Source: Platanthera guangdongensis
Taxonomy: Eukaryota > Streptophyta > Magnoliopsida > Asparagales > Orchidaceae
NCBI GenBank assembly: GCA_039583875.1
Contig: CM077166.1
Coordinates: 85,124,564-85,188,563, forward strand
Reading direction: 5' to 3'
Length of the DNA: 64,000 nucleotides
Shown here: positions 33,104-44,432 of the stretch, in pieces
Numbering within the stretch: position 1 is the stretch's first letter
Layout of the letters: every line of letters begins with the position of its first letter
Translations under genes and position numbers: made by a program
Notes under the pieces: generated by a model
Databases searched by the model: none
The model's input: only the letters and a program-made list of their open reading frames with translations
What the model was told of the DNA's origin: nothing

Positions 33104-33752
33104 TTACCTTCCTGCTGTTACTTATACTTGTTAGTTTAGTGTAGCTCTTACATAAATGCTGATTATGATACTGTTACTCTTACACTACTGCCACCTGCTT
33201 GTACTTCCTTTACTTGCATACTTGTTATATACTATACTCTTGTTCCTTTTCTCCGCCCGGTGCCGAGGAGTCGCCGGGGGAGCGGATGTGAAACCACTTA
33301 GTCGTTTCGACTAACGGTTGCTACGTCTTCCTTTTTAGGAGGTCACGCCGCAGGTAGAGCAGCCGCAGACTACGCAGCAGGACAGCCGGGCCAGGACGAC
33401 AGGGCCTGAAGGGACGGTGCCATCGATACCGTCGGTTACCGATGTTAGTTCTATTACTCTGTTGTAGCCCGTTTGGGCAATGTTTAGCTGTACTCTGATA
33501 TATGGTAGAAGCATGTTTTAGCTTCTAATTATTGATGTATTTGGACATTATAACTTAGTGTGGATTTGACTTCTCTTGCTTATTTATTTGGTTACATTGG
33601 CATGTTATATTGATATTGTTGTAGCCGGCGGAATAGGCGTCTTGTGGTACAGGTTAGCCCGTGTGCTAATGCTACCGCAAGGCGGCTGTTCTGGGCATAA
33701 GACTCCCCCTTCGTGCCGTGTTTTGGGATCCGGGTAGGGGGAGTTTTACAAT

Positions 33753-33761
33753 TGGTATCAG
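33753..33761 (+). other. Primer-binding site of element D (tRNA-iMet)
   Basis: TGGTATCAG begins two bases after the LTR end. The match fades after nine bases. Confidence 0.85.
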
Positions 33762-33966
33762 TTTGCCACGATCCTCAACTAAGGAAGTCATTCAACAATG
33801 GTGCCACCCCCGTTTGGTTAGTCGGTTTGTGGACAAACTGACTTAGCGGAAGCAGTGGCGTGCCCATATGTAATTCACATTGAGTTTGTCCAACTTTAAC
33901 CTTGAGTTTAGCCAACCTGACCACAAATTTGTCGTCTACATGTAGGTTCCACTGCATGTTGAGCCG

Positions 33967-35082
33967 ATGGGGGGTACTCCTACCCCTCCCATACCCACTC
34001 AGTTCCAACAGTCTGAGTTGGGGCAAACACTCACCGCCATTCTTGATGCTTTTAAGGCACAGCAGGCTCCGGTGCAACAACAGGCCCCGAGCTCCAACTG
34101 GCTGAGCACCTTCCGGGCTCTCTCCCCTCCCGTCTACCTTGGGGCGGAGTCGGCTGTACGTACAGAGGAATGGCTAGAGACGATACAGGAGTTGTTGGCT
34201 GGTATCCGTTGCCCGGCCAACATGGCAGTGACATTGGCAGTGTCCGTCTTGGACTTCCATGCGAAGAGGTGGTGGAAGTCCCTCATGGGATCTACCTTCC
34301 AAGGCCGGATCTACACAGAGATAAGTTGGAGTGAATTCTCGGAGGTTTTCTTGGAGCACTTTATCCCTACGTCGGCCCGAGATGAGCTTGAGCAGAGGTT
34401 CCTTCTATTAAAGCAGGGATCAAAGACGGTTACGGAATACCAGCGGGAATTCCAGCATCTCGCAAGGTTTGCGGATTCTTACGAGTTGGATGACAGAGGC
34501 TATGCCAAGCGCTTCTACAAGGGGCTGCGAGATCCCCTAAGGCAGTCCCTTTTGTTTATAGCGGATGGTAGCTTGGCGGAGATCATTGATATGGCAAAAA
34601 GATTGGAGGCGGACCACATGGGATGTAGTAAGAGGCCTGCGGAGGACGTGATGGAAGCCGGCCCAAGTAATAGAAGGAGACGGGACTTCAGAGGAGGAAG
34701 AGGTTATCAAAGAGGTGGAGGGCGTGTCCACCGAAACTATAGGGTGGAGCATCCAGTTCCGCAGCCGCCTGCGTTGCCTCCACCCCCACAGCCTCAGCGA
34801 TTTCAACAACCTGAAGGGCGTCGTGGTCTGGTGTGCTTCGAATGCAACCTGCCGGGCCACATCCGGCGTTTTTGCCCGCAGCTATATGGGAACTCCCCTC
34901 CTGCTCTCCCTCCTGCTCTCCCTCCTGCTCTCCCTCCACCAGCTCCACGAGGACGGGGATACATGCGTGGTCGAGGACGAGGACCGCCAAGAGGTAACCC
35001 CGGTCCTGCTAGGGATCAGGTGTACGCACTTGACATGGCACAGGAACGGAACCCCCAAGAGGTGATTGCAGGTATAATTTAA
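33967..35082 (+). CDS. gag of element D
   Basis: An intact 371-residue frame. The capsid domain (about residues 45-200) shows TEEWLETIQELLAG, FHAKRWWKSLMG, ISWSEFSEVFLEHFIP, TVTEYQREFQHLARFAD and RFYKGLRDPLRQ. An Arg/Gly-rich stretch (RRRRDFRGGRGYQRGGGRV) and Pro-rich spacer follow. One complete zinc knuckle, CFECNLPGHIRRFC, comes next, then repeated PPAL units and RGRGYMRGRGRGPPRG. Unspliced RNA stops at 35,080-35,082. Splicing at 35,071 would fuse it to pol. It is the only long Gag frame here without a visible defect, so a Gag product is possible. Confidence 0.88.
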   Translation: MGGTPTPPIPTQFQQSELGQTLTAILDAFKAQQAPVQQQAPSSNWLSTFRALSPPVYLGAESAVRTEEWLETIQELLAGIRCPANMAVTLAVSVLDFHAKRWWKSLMGSTFQGRIYTEISWSEFSEVFLEHFIPTSARDELEQRFLLLKQGSKTVTEYQREFQHLARFADSYELDDRGYAKRFYKGLRDPLRQSLLFIADGSLAEIIDMAKRLEADHMGCSKRPAEDVMEAGPSNRRRRDFRGGRGYQRGGGRVHRNYRVEHPVPQPPALPPPPQPQRFQQPEGRRGLVCFECNLPGHIRRFCPQLYGNSPPALPPALPPALPPPAPRGRGYMRGRGRGPPRGNPGPARDQVYALDMAQERNPQEVIAGII

Positions 35083-35166
35083 TTAGTTTACATATTTACA
35101 TGGTCTAACTTGAATTGATTAGAACTTACTAGCCACTAGCAATAAGTTTTGGTTGTTGGTACTTAG
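35072..35166 (+). other. Candidate gag-pol intron, element D
   Basis: The donor is GCAG/GTATAA and the acceptor TACTTAG/GC. The 95 nt between are AT-rich and contain the branch-like CTAAC. Removing them joins EVIAG (phase 1) in frame to [19 protein letters not shown] of protease. Without splicing the frames differ and a stop follows Gag. This is the clearest of the three candidate introns. Confidence 0.72.
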
Positions 35167-38100
35167 GCAACGTGATTATTGGCGGGAAGACAGCCTTTGC
35201 GCTGTTCGATACCGGTGCCTCACACTCATTTGTGTCCGAGGATTTCATAAAAGACGTGGAGGATGTACAGTACTTCACTGGCATAGCCCGACGTGTACGC
35301 CTTCCGGATGGCTCGGAGATGATCGCAACCGCCAAGTGCGAGTTGGAGTTATTTATTGATGGGAAGGCCTTTGATACACCGGCCACGGTTTTGAGAATGT
35401 CGGAGTTCGACATCATTTTGGGCATGGCATGGCTGGATTGGCACTTCGCGAGGATCGACTGCACGGAGAAGCGGATCTATTTGAGACATGGAGACTCTGA
35501 CGTCATCTTCCAAGGTATTGGCTTCGCGCCCCGCATGATGTTATCTTCCGTTCAGGTTGTAAAAGCTCATATGAAGGGGGATGAGGTCTTCATGATCTGG
35601 TTCGAGTTGAAGAAGGAAGCGTTGGAATTAAAGGATGTACGGGTTGTGCGGGATTTTCCCGAGGTATTTCCTGAGAAGCTGCCAGGATTGCCCCCGCATA
35701 GAGAGGTTGATTTTCAGATTAATCTAGTACCAGGTGCCAAGCCTGTATCTAAGGCTCCGTACAGAATGGCCCCGAAAGAACTTGCAGAATTTAGAGTTCA
35801 ACTACAGGAACTAGTGGATTCAGGGTTCGTTCGCCCCAGTTCATCACCATGGGGAGCCCCTGTGCTGTTCGTGAAGAAGAAGGATGGAACCCTGCGATTG
35901 TGCATAGATTATCGGGAACTCAATCGATTGACGGTGCGGAACACTTATCCGCTACCTCGGATCGACGAGTTGTTCGATCAATTAGTGGGAGCACATTGGT
36001 TCTCTAAACTAGACTTGCGCTCTGGATACTATCAGTTGAGGATACAAGAAGGGGATATTCAGAAAACAGCCTTCAGTTCGAGATATGGTTTGTATGAGTT
36101 CACAGTAATGCCGTTTGGGCTCACAAATGCACCTTCGGCCTTCATGAGCCTGATGAACAAGGTGTTTGAACCATACTTGGACATCTTTGTCATTGTTTTC
36201 ATAAACGACATCTTGGTCTACTCAAAGATGGAGGAGGAGCATGTCGAGCACCTGACCTTGGTTTTGAAGAAATTGAAGGAGCACGCCTTGTATGCCAAGT
36301 TTAGCAAGTGTGAATTCTGGCTTAAGGAGGTTGCCTTCTTGGGGCATGTGATCAGTGGAGCAGGATTAGCGGTGGATCCAGCAAAGGTGCGAGCCGTGAA
36401 GGAGTGGTCACCCTTGAAGTAGGCGGCCGATGTACGAAGCTTTCTTGGACTTGCTGGGTACTACCGCAAGTTCGTGAAAGGATTTTCCAAGATTGCCCTT
36501 CCTCTTACCTCCTTGACAAAGAAGGGTGTGCCATTTGAGTGGACACCTCAATGTGAAGCGGCATTTCAAGAGTTGAAGGATAGGCTTACCTCCGCCCCCA
36601 TCCTTGCTCTTCCGTCGGGGAAGGAAGGATTCCAAGTTTACACGGACGCATCATATCAAGGGAAGGGTGCGGTGCTGATGCAGCACGGGCAGGTGATCGC
36701 TTATGCTTCAAGGCAGTTAAAGAAACATGAAATCAATTACCCGGTTCATGATTTGGAGCTGGGAGCAGTGGTGTTCGCTTTGAAGGTCTGGAGGCATTAC
36801 CTATATGGCGTACACTGCGAGATCTTTTCCAATCACAAGAACTTGAAGTATGTCCACACTCAGAAGGAGTTGAACATGAGACAACGACGGTGGTTGGAAT
36901 TTCTATGTGACTATGAGTTCACCATGAACTACCACCCCGGGAAAGCGAACTCGGTAGCCGATGCCTTGAGTAGGAAAGCGCCAGGCTCTAGCCCAGAGTC
37001 TCGGTTGATGAGTATGGAGTTGGCTCGGATGGTCGAAGAGATGGAAATTTCTCTAGTATTCAAGGCTCCTTCGGCAGGGTATGCGGAGTATTTGGCCAAC
37101 ATGAGCATAGTTTGTGATATCCGAGACCGGATTCGGGTGGAGCAAGGAATGGATGCGGCCTTGGCCCCGGCAATCAAGGCAATTGAAGATGGGACCACCG
37201 ATGAGTACACACTAAAAGACGACCTCGTTTATCTTCGAGGCCGACTTTATATTCCCAAGGGCGGCAAAATTCGGGAAGATATATTGAGAGAGGCGCATTC
37301 CTCTCAATATTCAGTGCATCCGGGTATTGCTAAGATGTACGCCGGACTGCGGAAGACCATGTGTTGGCCGGGAATGAAGAAGGATGTTCGCTACTATGTT
37401 ACACATTGCGAAGCTTGCCAAAGGGTGAAGGCTGAATGCAGGAGTCCCGGTGGTTTGTTGCAGTCTTTGCCAATTCCCGAATGGAAGTTTGAGGATATCT
37501 CCATGGACTTTGTCCATGGGCTACCTCGCTCACGCTCCGGGAATGATTCGGTGTGGGTTATAGTGGATCGACTGACAAAGGTGGCCCGGTTCATTCCAAT
37601 GAAGAAGGAAGCACACGTGGATGTTTTGGTACGCCTTTTTGTGGAGCAATTTGTACGGTATCATGGCGTGCCCAAGACAATTGTTTCAGATCGGGATGGT
37701 CGGTTTACATCCAATGAGTGGAAGGCGGTACAGGCGTATTTGGGCTCACGCCTAACCTTTAGTACCGCATTTCATCCACAGACTGACGGGCAGTCAGAGC
37801 GGACCATCAGAACGCTGGAGGATTTATTGAGGTTATGTGTGTTTGGACAGAGGAGAGCCGTGGGAAAGACTCTTGCCCCTGGTGGAATTCTCCTACAATA
37901 ATAGTCATCAAGCGAGCATCGGTATGGCGCCCCATGAAGCCCTTTACGAAAGAAGGTGTAGGACCCCCTTGTCTTGGGTGCAGGATGAAGATCCGAAGGC
38001 TTTAGGAAATGAATTTATAGATGATACTGATATGGCTGTCAGATTGATAAGAGACTGCATGTTGAAGGCTCAAAGTCGACAGGCAAAATATTACAATAAA

Positions 38101-38559
38101 AAGCACCGGATGGTGGAGTTCCAAGTGGGCGAAAAGGTGTTCCTTAAGATTCGGCCGATGCATGGAGTGTCGCGGGTGCGGGGAGTGAAAAATCTCAGCC
38201 CAAGGTATGTTGGGCCTTATACTATATTGGAAAGGATTGGCCCGTTGGCCTATCGGTTGGAGTTACCACAAGAACTAGAAAATCTCCACGACGTGTTCCA
38301 TGTGTCGTCGCTTCGAAAAGCACTGTTGCGGCCCGACCAGTATATTCCCACTACTGATGGTGCAGTGGCATCAGATAGGTCTGTGCGACTAGAGCCGGTG
38401 CGGATTGTTGACAGCGAGACAAGAACTTTGCGCCGCAAAAGTGTACCCTTGGTGAAGGTACTATGGTCGAATCATGGGAAAGAGTAGTACACGTGGGAGC
38501 CAATGGATTTGATGCAGCAACGCTACCCGGAGTTGTTTGCCCAAGGTAGTCTTATTTAA
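35167..38559 (+). pseudogene. pol of element D: protease, RT, RNase H, integrase, chromodomain tail
   Basis: Protease: [11 protein letters not shown] (about 35,200). [45 protein letters not shown]. The polymerase box reads [12 protein letters not shown] instead of FIDD. RNase [17 protein letters not shown], then [11 protein letters not shown] where TDHKSL is expected. Integrase: zinc finger ([20 protein letters not shown]) and DDE-core strings [27 protein letters not shown]. The tail is RTLRRKSVPLVKVLWSNHG. Defects: TAG at 36,420-36,422 between RT and RNase H, a 1-nt insertion near 37,845 (frame resumes as [22 protein letters not shown]), and TAG at 38,485-38,487 in the tail before YTWEPMDLMQQRYPELF. 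Confidence 0.93.
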
Positions 38560-38649
38560 AAACGTATGATAAATTTCCTGTTAAGTTTTTTTTTCACACA
38601 GCCTAAGCCTGATTTCGGGGACGAAATCTTTTATTTTGTTTATAGGATT
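38560..38649 (+). other. 3' untranslated end and polypurine region of element D
   Basis: Contains ATTTCGGGGACGAAAT, a perfect-dyad module found before the polypurine tract of related elements. The final tract before TGTAACG (TATAGGATT) is weak in purines. Confidence 0.6.
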
Positions 38650-41600
38650 TGTAACGTCCGGAATCGCTCTAGGCCCCTAGTGTGTGTGTTTTGAGTCAGG
38701 AGGGTTGACTCGAGTCCTGAGAAGTGCCGGGAATTGGACTACACTTGTGGAGACATGGAGAAATCAGTGTAAAAAGACATGGGTAGCGACACGGGTAGCG
38801 ACACGGGCGTGTCCCTACCCGTGTGCGTCGAGTTGAGCTCGACGAGCCGTGTCGAGATCGTTGAACTGTGTCGACACCAGGTGACACGGGTAGTGACACG
38901 GCCGTGTCCCTACCCGTGTGCGTCGAGATGATCTCTACGAAGCGTGTCGAGATCGTCGAGATGCGTCGAGATAGTCGAGCGGGGGACACGGGTAGTGACA
39001 CGGGCGTGTCCCTACCCGTGTGCGTCGAGTTGAGCTCGACGAGAAGTGTCGAGATGCAACCCGAGAAGTACACGGCCAATGACACGTCCAGGCACACGGC
39101 CGTGTCATGTGAACACGGGTCGGGACACGGGCGTGTCCCTACCCGTGTCAAACATTGAACCGACATGGAAACCGCCACGGCCGTTTCGCGGAAGCAGGAC
39201 ACGGGTACGGACACGGCCGTGTCCCTACCCGTGTCATATTTTGTTTATAAGGGGGAGATAAAACCCTAGCCGTTTTTCATTCTCATTTCCTTCCCCTATT
39301 TCCTGTGAGAGCTCCTGGTGAGAGGAAACTGCAGGAGCAAGTTCTACCGAAGGGGATCCGCCATCGCCGTGAAAGAGAAGATGCCGCCAAGGAGAACTAC
39401 GCGATCCAGGGCCGGAAATGGTGGTACCGCTGGAGCCAACGTGAGTTTCCTACCCTCTCCCTTGGTGCTAGATCTATAGTTATGTCTTAGGAGAGACATC
39501 GACTCAAGAGAGTCTTGATGGAGAGGAGAAGATTTCTAGGTTAGGCCATGTTAGAACTTGTGTTCTATACTTTAGATCTCTTCAACCCTTCCCCTTTTCT
39601 TCAATATGACGATGGGTGGATGGTCTCGTGAGGAGATTATGGCCTTTGAGGTTGAATAAGGGAGGAGAATATTTCTGGAAAATTTAGGAACGATCGCCTT
39701 GAGGAGGAAGACGGTCCGATGCCGTTCATTTTCTTTAAGATGCGCGCAGAATCTGTATTCTGCGCGCAGCGATCTTCTAGGCCATTTTCTTGTAGGATAT
39801 GTGCAGATCTGGGCTTTTGGCTAAACACGAAAGTTGTAGCCCTCGGAAATACCTTTCCAACGAGTGGTTGCACGACTTCAGGGTGATGTCTGTGGCCCCG
39901 GGAAAACCTAATCGAGTTTGCTGTCCGGCAATTCCTGTACACAGAAATTGTGTTTTGTGCGCAGTGAACTTTGAAGCCGATTTCGAGTAAGTTATTTTCA
40001 GATCTGGGTTGTGACCTGAATATGAAAGTTGTAGATCATGGAAATACCTTTCCAACGAGGGGTTACACGCCTCCACCGGATTCCTGTAACTTCAGGAAAC
40101 TCCGGTCGAAGTTGCTGTCCAGTGCTAATCCTGCGCTGAAATTCTGGGTCTCTACATACATTGTGGATTTGAAATTGGTGGATCCAATGTCGCAATTAAT
40201 TCGTGGTTTTGGTGAAATAATTTTATGTTAACCACCAAAGTGTTATGGATGATAATATTTACTGTTTTAGAAATCAATTTATTATTGCAAGATAGCTTGA
40301 GGCCTGTTGATTTCCTTATGTTTAATTGGATTGATTTGATAATACTTCGGTAGGTTGCCGTAAGAGCAAATCTTGTTTATATCATGTTGAAATCACTTGG
40401 AATGATATATAGATGGGTAACCCATGGCCATGCATATGTTATATATCGGATTGAATTTAGGAGTCCAACAATAGTGGGTCGTCTCCTATTGGCATCTTAT
40501 AGTAAATGTGCAAGTGCGGTGTTGACCGCCACCTGTTCTGGTCGTGTTGAGGTAAGGTGTGGATGGATGGTTGTGCTGTGTCCTCGTGCTCACTCCGAGG
40601 CCCCTTCCATGATATGATGAGGTTGTGAATTGCATGTGGTGTGAGTCGACACGCGGTGTCGTAATCCTGGGTTAAGGATAGTGTGGCAGGTCTACGGGCT
40701 CGCCAGTCGTCACACCGACGGGAGTTCGGCAGTTAGACTTGGTCGGTTTGGGCTGTGTCCTCGGTGTTCACGTCCCGAGGCCCCTCCGACCATGTGAACG
40801 GTTGGGCTGTGTCCTCGTGCTTTCTTCCGAGGCCCCTTCCGGGTCACGCAAGGCCAGTTCGGGCTGTGTTCTTGGTGCACATCTACCCAAGACCCCGCTG
40901 GGCCATAGTACGCATGGGCTCCGCTGTTGTGTTCTTAGCGTTGAGGCGTACGGAGGCCTAGGTGAAGTAGTGTGATACCCGCCTAGTAGTAGAAGTGCCC
41001 GTTCTACTGTCACCGCCTGGCCACGGCGGCTGATGCCTGCGAGGTTAGCTACCTGCTCGAAAAGTAGGAACTATAGTCTGTGTCGACATAGCAATTGCAT
41101 GGGTGTGCATGGGTGAGTCATTGCATAGCATTCATAGCATTTCATAACATTGCACAACAAGATTCTCATCGTATAAGTTTGTATGGGCACTCTTATACGA
41201 TGAGTTACTTTTATGTAACCCGATCCTTAACTTATAAGTTTGTATGGGCATTCTTATAAGTTAAGTTACCTTCCTGCTGTTACTTATACTTGTTAGTTTA
41301 GTGTAGCTCTTACATAAATGCTGATTATGATACTGTTACTCTTACACTACTGCCACCTGCTTGTACTTCCTTTACTTGCATACTTGTTATATACTATACT
41401 CTTGTTCCTTTTCTCCGCCCGGTGCCGAGGAGTCGCCGGGGGAGCGGATGTGAAACCACTTAGTCGTTTCGACTAACGGTTGCTACGTCTTCCTTTTTAG
41501 GAGGTCACGCCGCAGGTAGAGCAGCCGCAGACTACGCAGCAGGGCAGCCGGGCCAGGACGACAGGGCCTGAAGGGACGATGCCATCGATACCGTCGGTTA

Positions 41601-41912
41601 CCGATGTTAGTTCTATTACTCTGTTGTAGCCCGTTTGGGCAATGTTTAGCTGTACTCTGATATATGGTAGAAGCATGTTTTAGCTTCTAATTATTGATGT
41701 ATTTGGACATTATAACTTAGTGTGGATTTGACTTCTCTTGCTTATTTATTTGGTTACATTGGCATGTTATATTGATATTGTTGTAGCCGGCGGAATAGGC
41801 GTCTTGTGGTACAGGTTAGCCCGTGTGCTAATGCTACCGCAAGGCGGCTGTTCTGGGCATAAGACTCCCCCTTCGTGCCGTGTTTTGGGATCCGGGTAGG
41901 GGGAGTTTTACA
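38650..41912 (+). repeat. 3' LTR of element D
   Basis: Partner of 30,488-33,750, with identical length. The palindrome cluster lies at 38,775-39,236 and leader-type hairpins at about 40,573-40,896 and 41,165-41,265. Confidence 0.95.
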
Positions 41913-42057
41913 CAAGATGTTAAGGCCGTGTGCCCATTTTATTGATTCTGAAAATTCTGCACAGCCCACGTGGGCAGCACCCTCGGGCCCGCTTTTGTAG
42001 AGAGAGCACGTTTGCCTCACGTAAAAATGGGCATTCATGAATCCGAGCAGCAAACAA

Positions 42058-42176
42058 TGGGTGCAACTTGAGAACTTCTGATGAGGCCACTCATCCTAGT
42101 ACTAATCTTTGCCAAGCACACTTAATTGCAGAGTTCTGATGGGTTATTGTTCTCTATTGCTGGTATGGTGGCACAC
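42058..42176 (-). pseudogene. 5S rRNA pseudogene unit V
   Basis: Recognisable 5S with many changes (GCAATTAAGTGTGCTTGGC, AGGATGAGTGGCCTCATC). The 3' T run is reduced to three, so termination is also lost. Confidence 0.82.
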
Positions 42177-42807
42177 GTTGGAATAGTACGAAACATTTTA
42201 TTTATGCCAAGATCCGCAACACGCGATCTTTCGGTTTGCGGGCTCCGTTTCCATTCGGATTAAGAAATTTTGGCGGCTGAATTTTTTTCGCGCAACATTG
42301 GCCGGGTCGCCACACCGCCGCCTCTATGCGGGATCTCCAAAATGGGGAAGTGGCGGCGATTTCGCCACGTGAGCGCGAAGTTATGTCACGATTATTACTG
42401 TATTCTCGGAAGTGTTTCTGAATTGTTCGTCGGCATATCCATTAGGAAGAAATTGATGACAGGAAAACACTAGGATAACCTTTAAATGGAGTTGAATATG
42501 CACGATCTAAGGTCACGAAACAAGCTCGAATAGGTTCACTCTGTCCGAAATGGTATTGTGTGTGAAAATCAGATGATCTGATAAAAAGTTATGGCGTCTG
42601 AAGGGCCTTGCATTTGGAAACTAAGACGCTCCTTTCTTTTGATTTCATGCTCATCGCCTGCGCAGGATGTTAATGCCGCGTGCCCATTCTGTTAATTCCG
42701 AAAATTCCACCCAACCCGTGAGGGAGGTCCCCTCGTGCCCGCATTTGTAGTGAGAGTGCATTCGTTGCAGGTAAAAATGGGCGTTCATACAGCCGAGCGA
42801 CAAAACA

Positions 42808-42926
42808 TGGGTGCAACACGCGGACTTACCATGAGGTCACCCATCCCAGTACTACTCTATCCCAAGCACGCTTAACTGCGCAGTTCTGATGGGATCCGGT
42901 GCTCTAGTACTGGTATGATCGCACAC
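42808..42926 (-). rRNA. 5S rRNA gene-like unit VI
   Basis: One of the best preserved: GTGTGCGATCATACCAGTAC at the 5' end, ACCGGATCCCATCAGAACTG, GTTAAGCGTGCTTGGGATAG and TGGGATGGGTGACCTCATGG. A T4 run ends it. A few changes lie in the control region. Confidence 0.87.
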
Positions 42927-43590
42927 GTTGGAATATGCTGGCACATTTTATTTAAGTCATGCCTCCCGACGCTCGATCTTTTGGTTTGCGGGCTCCGTTT
43001 CTTTTCAGATTAAGGAATTTGTGTGGCTCAAATTTTTACGCGTGGCAACGGCCGGGTGGCCATGCCGCTGCCTCTACGCGGGATATCCAAAATGGGGAAG
43101 TGACGGCGATTTCGCCACGTGAGCGCATAGTTATGTCGCGGTCATTGCTGTATTCTTGGAAGTATCTCCCGAACCTTTCACCGACATATCCATTAGGACG
43201 AAATTGACGATAGGAAAACACTGGGATAACCTTTAAATAGATTTGAATATGCATAATCTGAGGTTGCGAAATGAGCTCGAATGGGTTCAAACATTTTGCC
43301 AATGGATGGACAACTCCGAGAGCTTTCCTAAATGATATTGTTCGTGAAAATTGGATGTTCTGAACAAAAGTTATGGCCGTTTGAAGGGCCCTGCATTTGA
43401 AAACTAAGAAACACCTTTCTATTGATTTCATGCTCATCGCCTACACAGGATGTTAAGCCTGCGTGCTCGTTCTATTGATTCTGAAAAGTCAGCCCAGCCC
43501 GCGTGGGCGGTGCCCTTGGACCCGAATTTGTAGAGAGATCGCATTCGCCGCAGGTGATAATGGGCATTCATGCAGCCGAGTGGCAAAAAA

Positions 43591-43709
43591 TGGGTGCAAC
43601 ACGAGGACTTCCAAGGAGGTCACCCATCACAGTACTACTCTCCCCCAAGCACACTTAACTGCGGAGTTCTGATGGGATCCGGTGCTCTAGTGCTGGTATG
43701 GTCGCACAC
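43591..43709 (-). rRNA. 5S rRNA gene-like unit VII
   Basis: Close to the plant consensus (AGAGCACCGGATCCCATCAG, GATGGGTGACCTCCTTGG, GTCCTCGTGTTGCACCC), with roughly nine substitutions by eye and a T6 terminator run. An AAATAAAATGTGCC block lies about 25-30 nt upstream. The best candidate for a functional unit, though not proven. Confidence 0.88.
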
Positions 43710-44153
43710 ATTGGAATAGTCCGGCACATTTTATTTAAGCCAAGCTCCCCGACACGTGATCTTTCGGTTTGCGGGCTCCGTTTCTATTCGGATTAAGCAA
43801 TTTTGGCGGCTCAAATTTTCACATGTGTCAATGGCCGAATCACCATGCCACCGCCTCTCTGTGGGATCTCTAAAATGGTGAAGTGGCGGTGATTTCACCG
43901 CGTGAGCGCGAAGTTATGTCGCGGTCATTACTGTATTCTTGGAAGTGTTTCCCGTAGCCTTCGCCGGAATATCCATTAGGATGAAATTGACGAAGGAAAA
44001 TACTTGGATAACCTTTAAATGAAGTTGAATATGTGCGATCTGAGGTCATGAAAAGAGCTCGAATGAGTTCATGTGGTTCTCCACTAGATTGACAACTCCG
44101 AGAGCTTTCTGAAATGGTTTTGTGCACAAAAATCGGACAGTCTGATAAAAAGT

Positions 44154-44432
44154 AGAATGCAGATCGTCGAGCTCACCTCAGAGAGATATCTCAAGATCAT
44201 CGAGCTGAGAATGCCTTTTGTCGAACTGAGTTCGACGAACGTCGAACTCATTTTAGTTAGTCTTGAAATCTTCTAAGTCTTGAGTCTCTGATGGTCTTGT
44301 TGATAGCTGGTCCATCTGATATTGACTCTAAGGACTTGGCCTAGACTCTAGGACACAAATTTGACCCTGGATATACATGTTGGGTCACATCCTAAGTTAG
44401 TGAACCTAGCCCAAATCAACTGGGGATCCAAT
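44154..44432 (-). repeat. Copia-like LTR fragment
   Basis: It ends GGGATCCAATA, so on the minus strand it begins TATTGGATCC. The last 47 bp match window positions 1-48. It contains dyads GTCGAACTGAGTTCGAC (44,220-44,236) and GATATCTC-like repeats. It separates the broken 5S array from the truncated element G. Confidence 0.5.

Larger units (their letters stand above)
30488..33750 (+). repeat. 5' LTR of element D
   Basis: A very long LTR. U3 carries a palindrome cluster (30,613-31,075). A TATA-like TTTATAAG stands at 31,083-31,090, and the leader follows. Within the leader a block with GAAAGTTGTAG and TACCTTTCCAACGA is present twice (about 31,665-31,705 and 31,860-31,900). It is followed by a series of hairpins at 32,412-32,730 and 33,003-33,103. 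ORFs here are artefacts. Confidence 0.93.
30488..41912 (+). mobile_element. Ty3/gypsy element D (complete, inactive)
   Basis: Two LTRs of exactly 3,263 bp start TGTAACGTCC and end GTTTTACA. TSD CAAGA stands at 30,483-30,487 and 41,913-41,917, and the outside sequence is one continuous 5S spacer. The order is tRNA-Met primer site, gag, candidate intron, protease, RT, RNase H, integrase, chromodomain tail, then the dyad ATTTCGGGGACGAAAT before the 3' LTR. The LTRs differ at roughly 25-30 sites by eye (about 1%). Two catalytic Asp are Asn, two codons are TAG, and there is one frameshift in pol. It is non-functional despite its young LTRs. Confidence 0.95.
41918..44153 (-). repeat. 5S rDNA spacers (units V-VII and partial)
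   Basis: Continues the unit interrupted at 30,487. The same spacer blocks recur (CGCCTGCGCAGGATGTTAA, CCACGTGAGCGC, TATTCTTGGAAGTG). The array stops inside a spacer at 44,153. Confidence 0.88.

Noticed and set aside
34715..35065. 116-codon frame overlapping gag of element D
   Set aside because: It is a shadow of the Pro/Gly-rich gag sequence in another frame.
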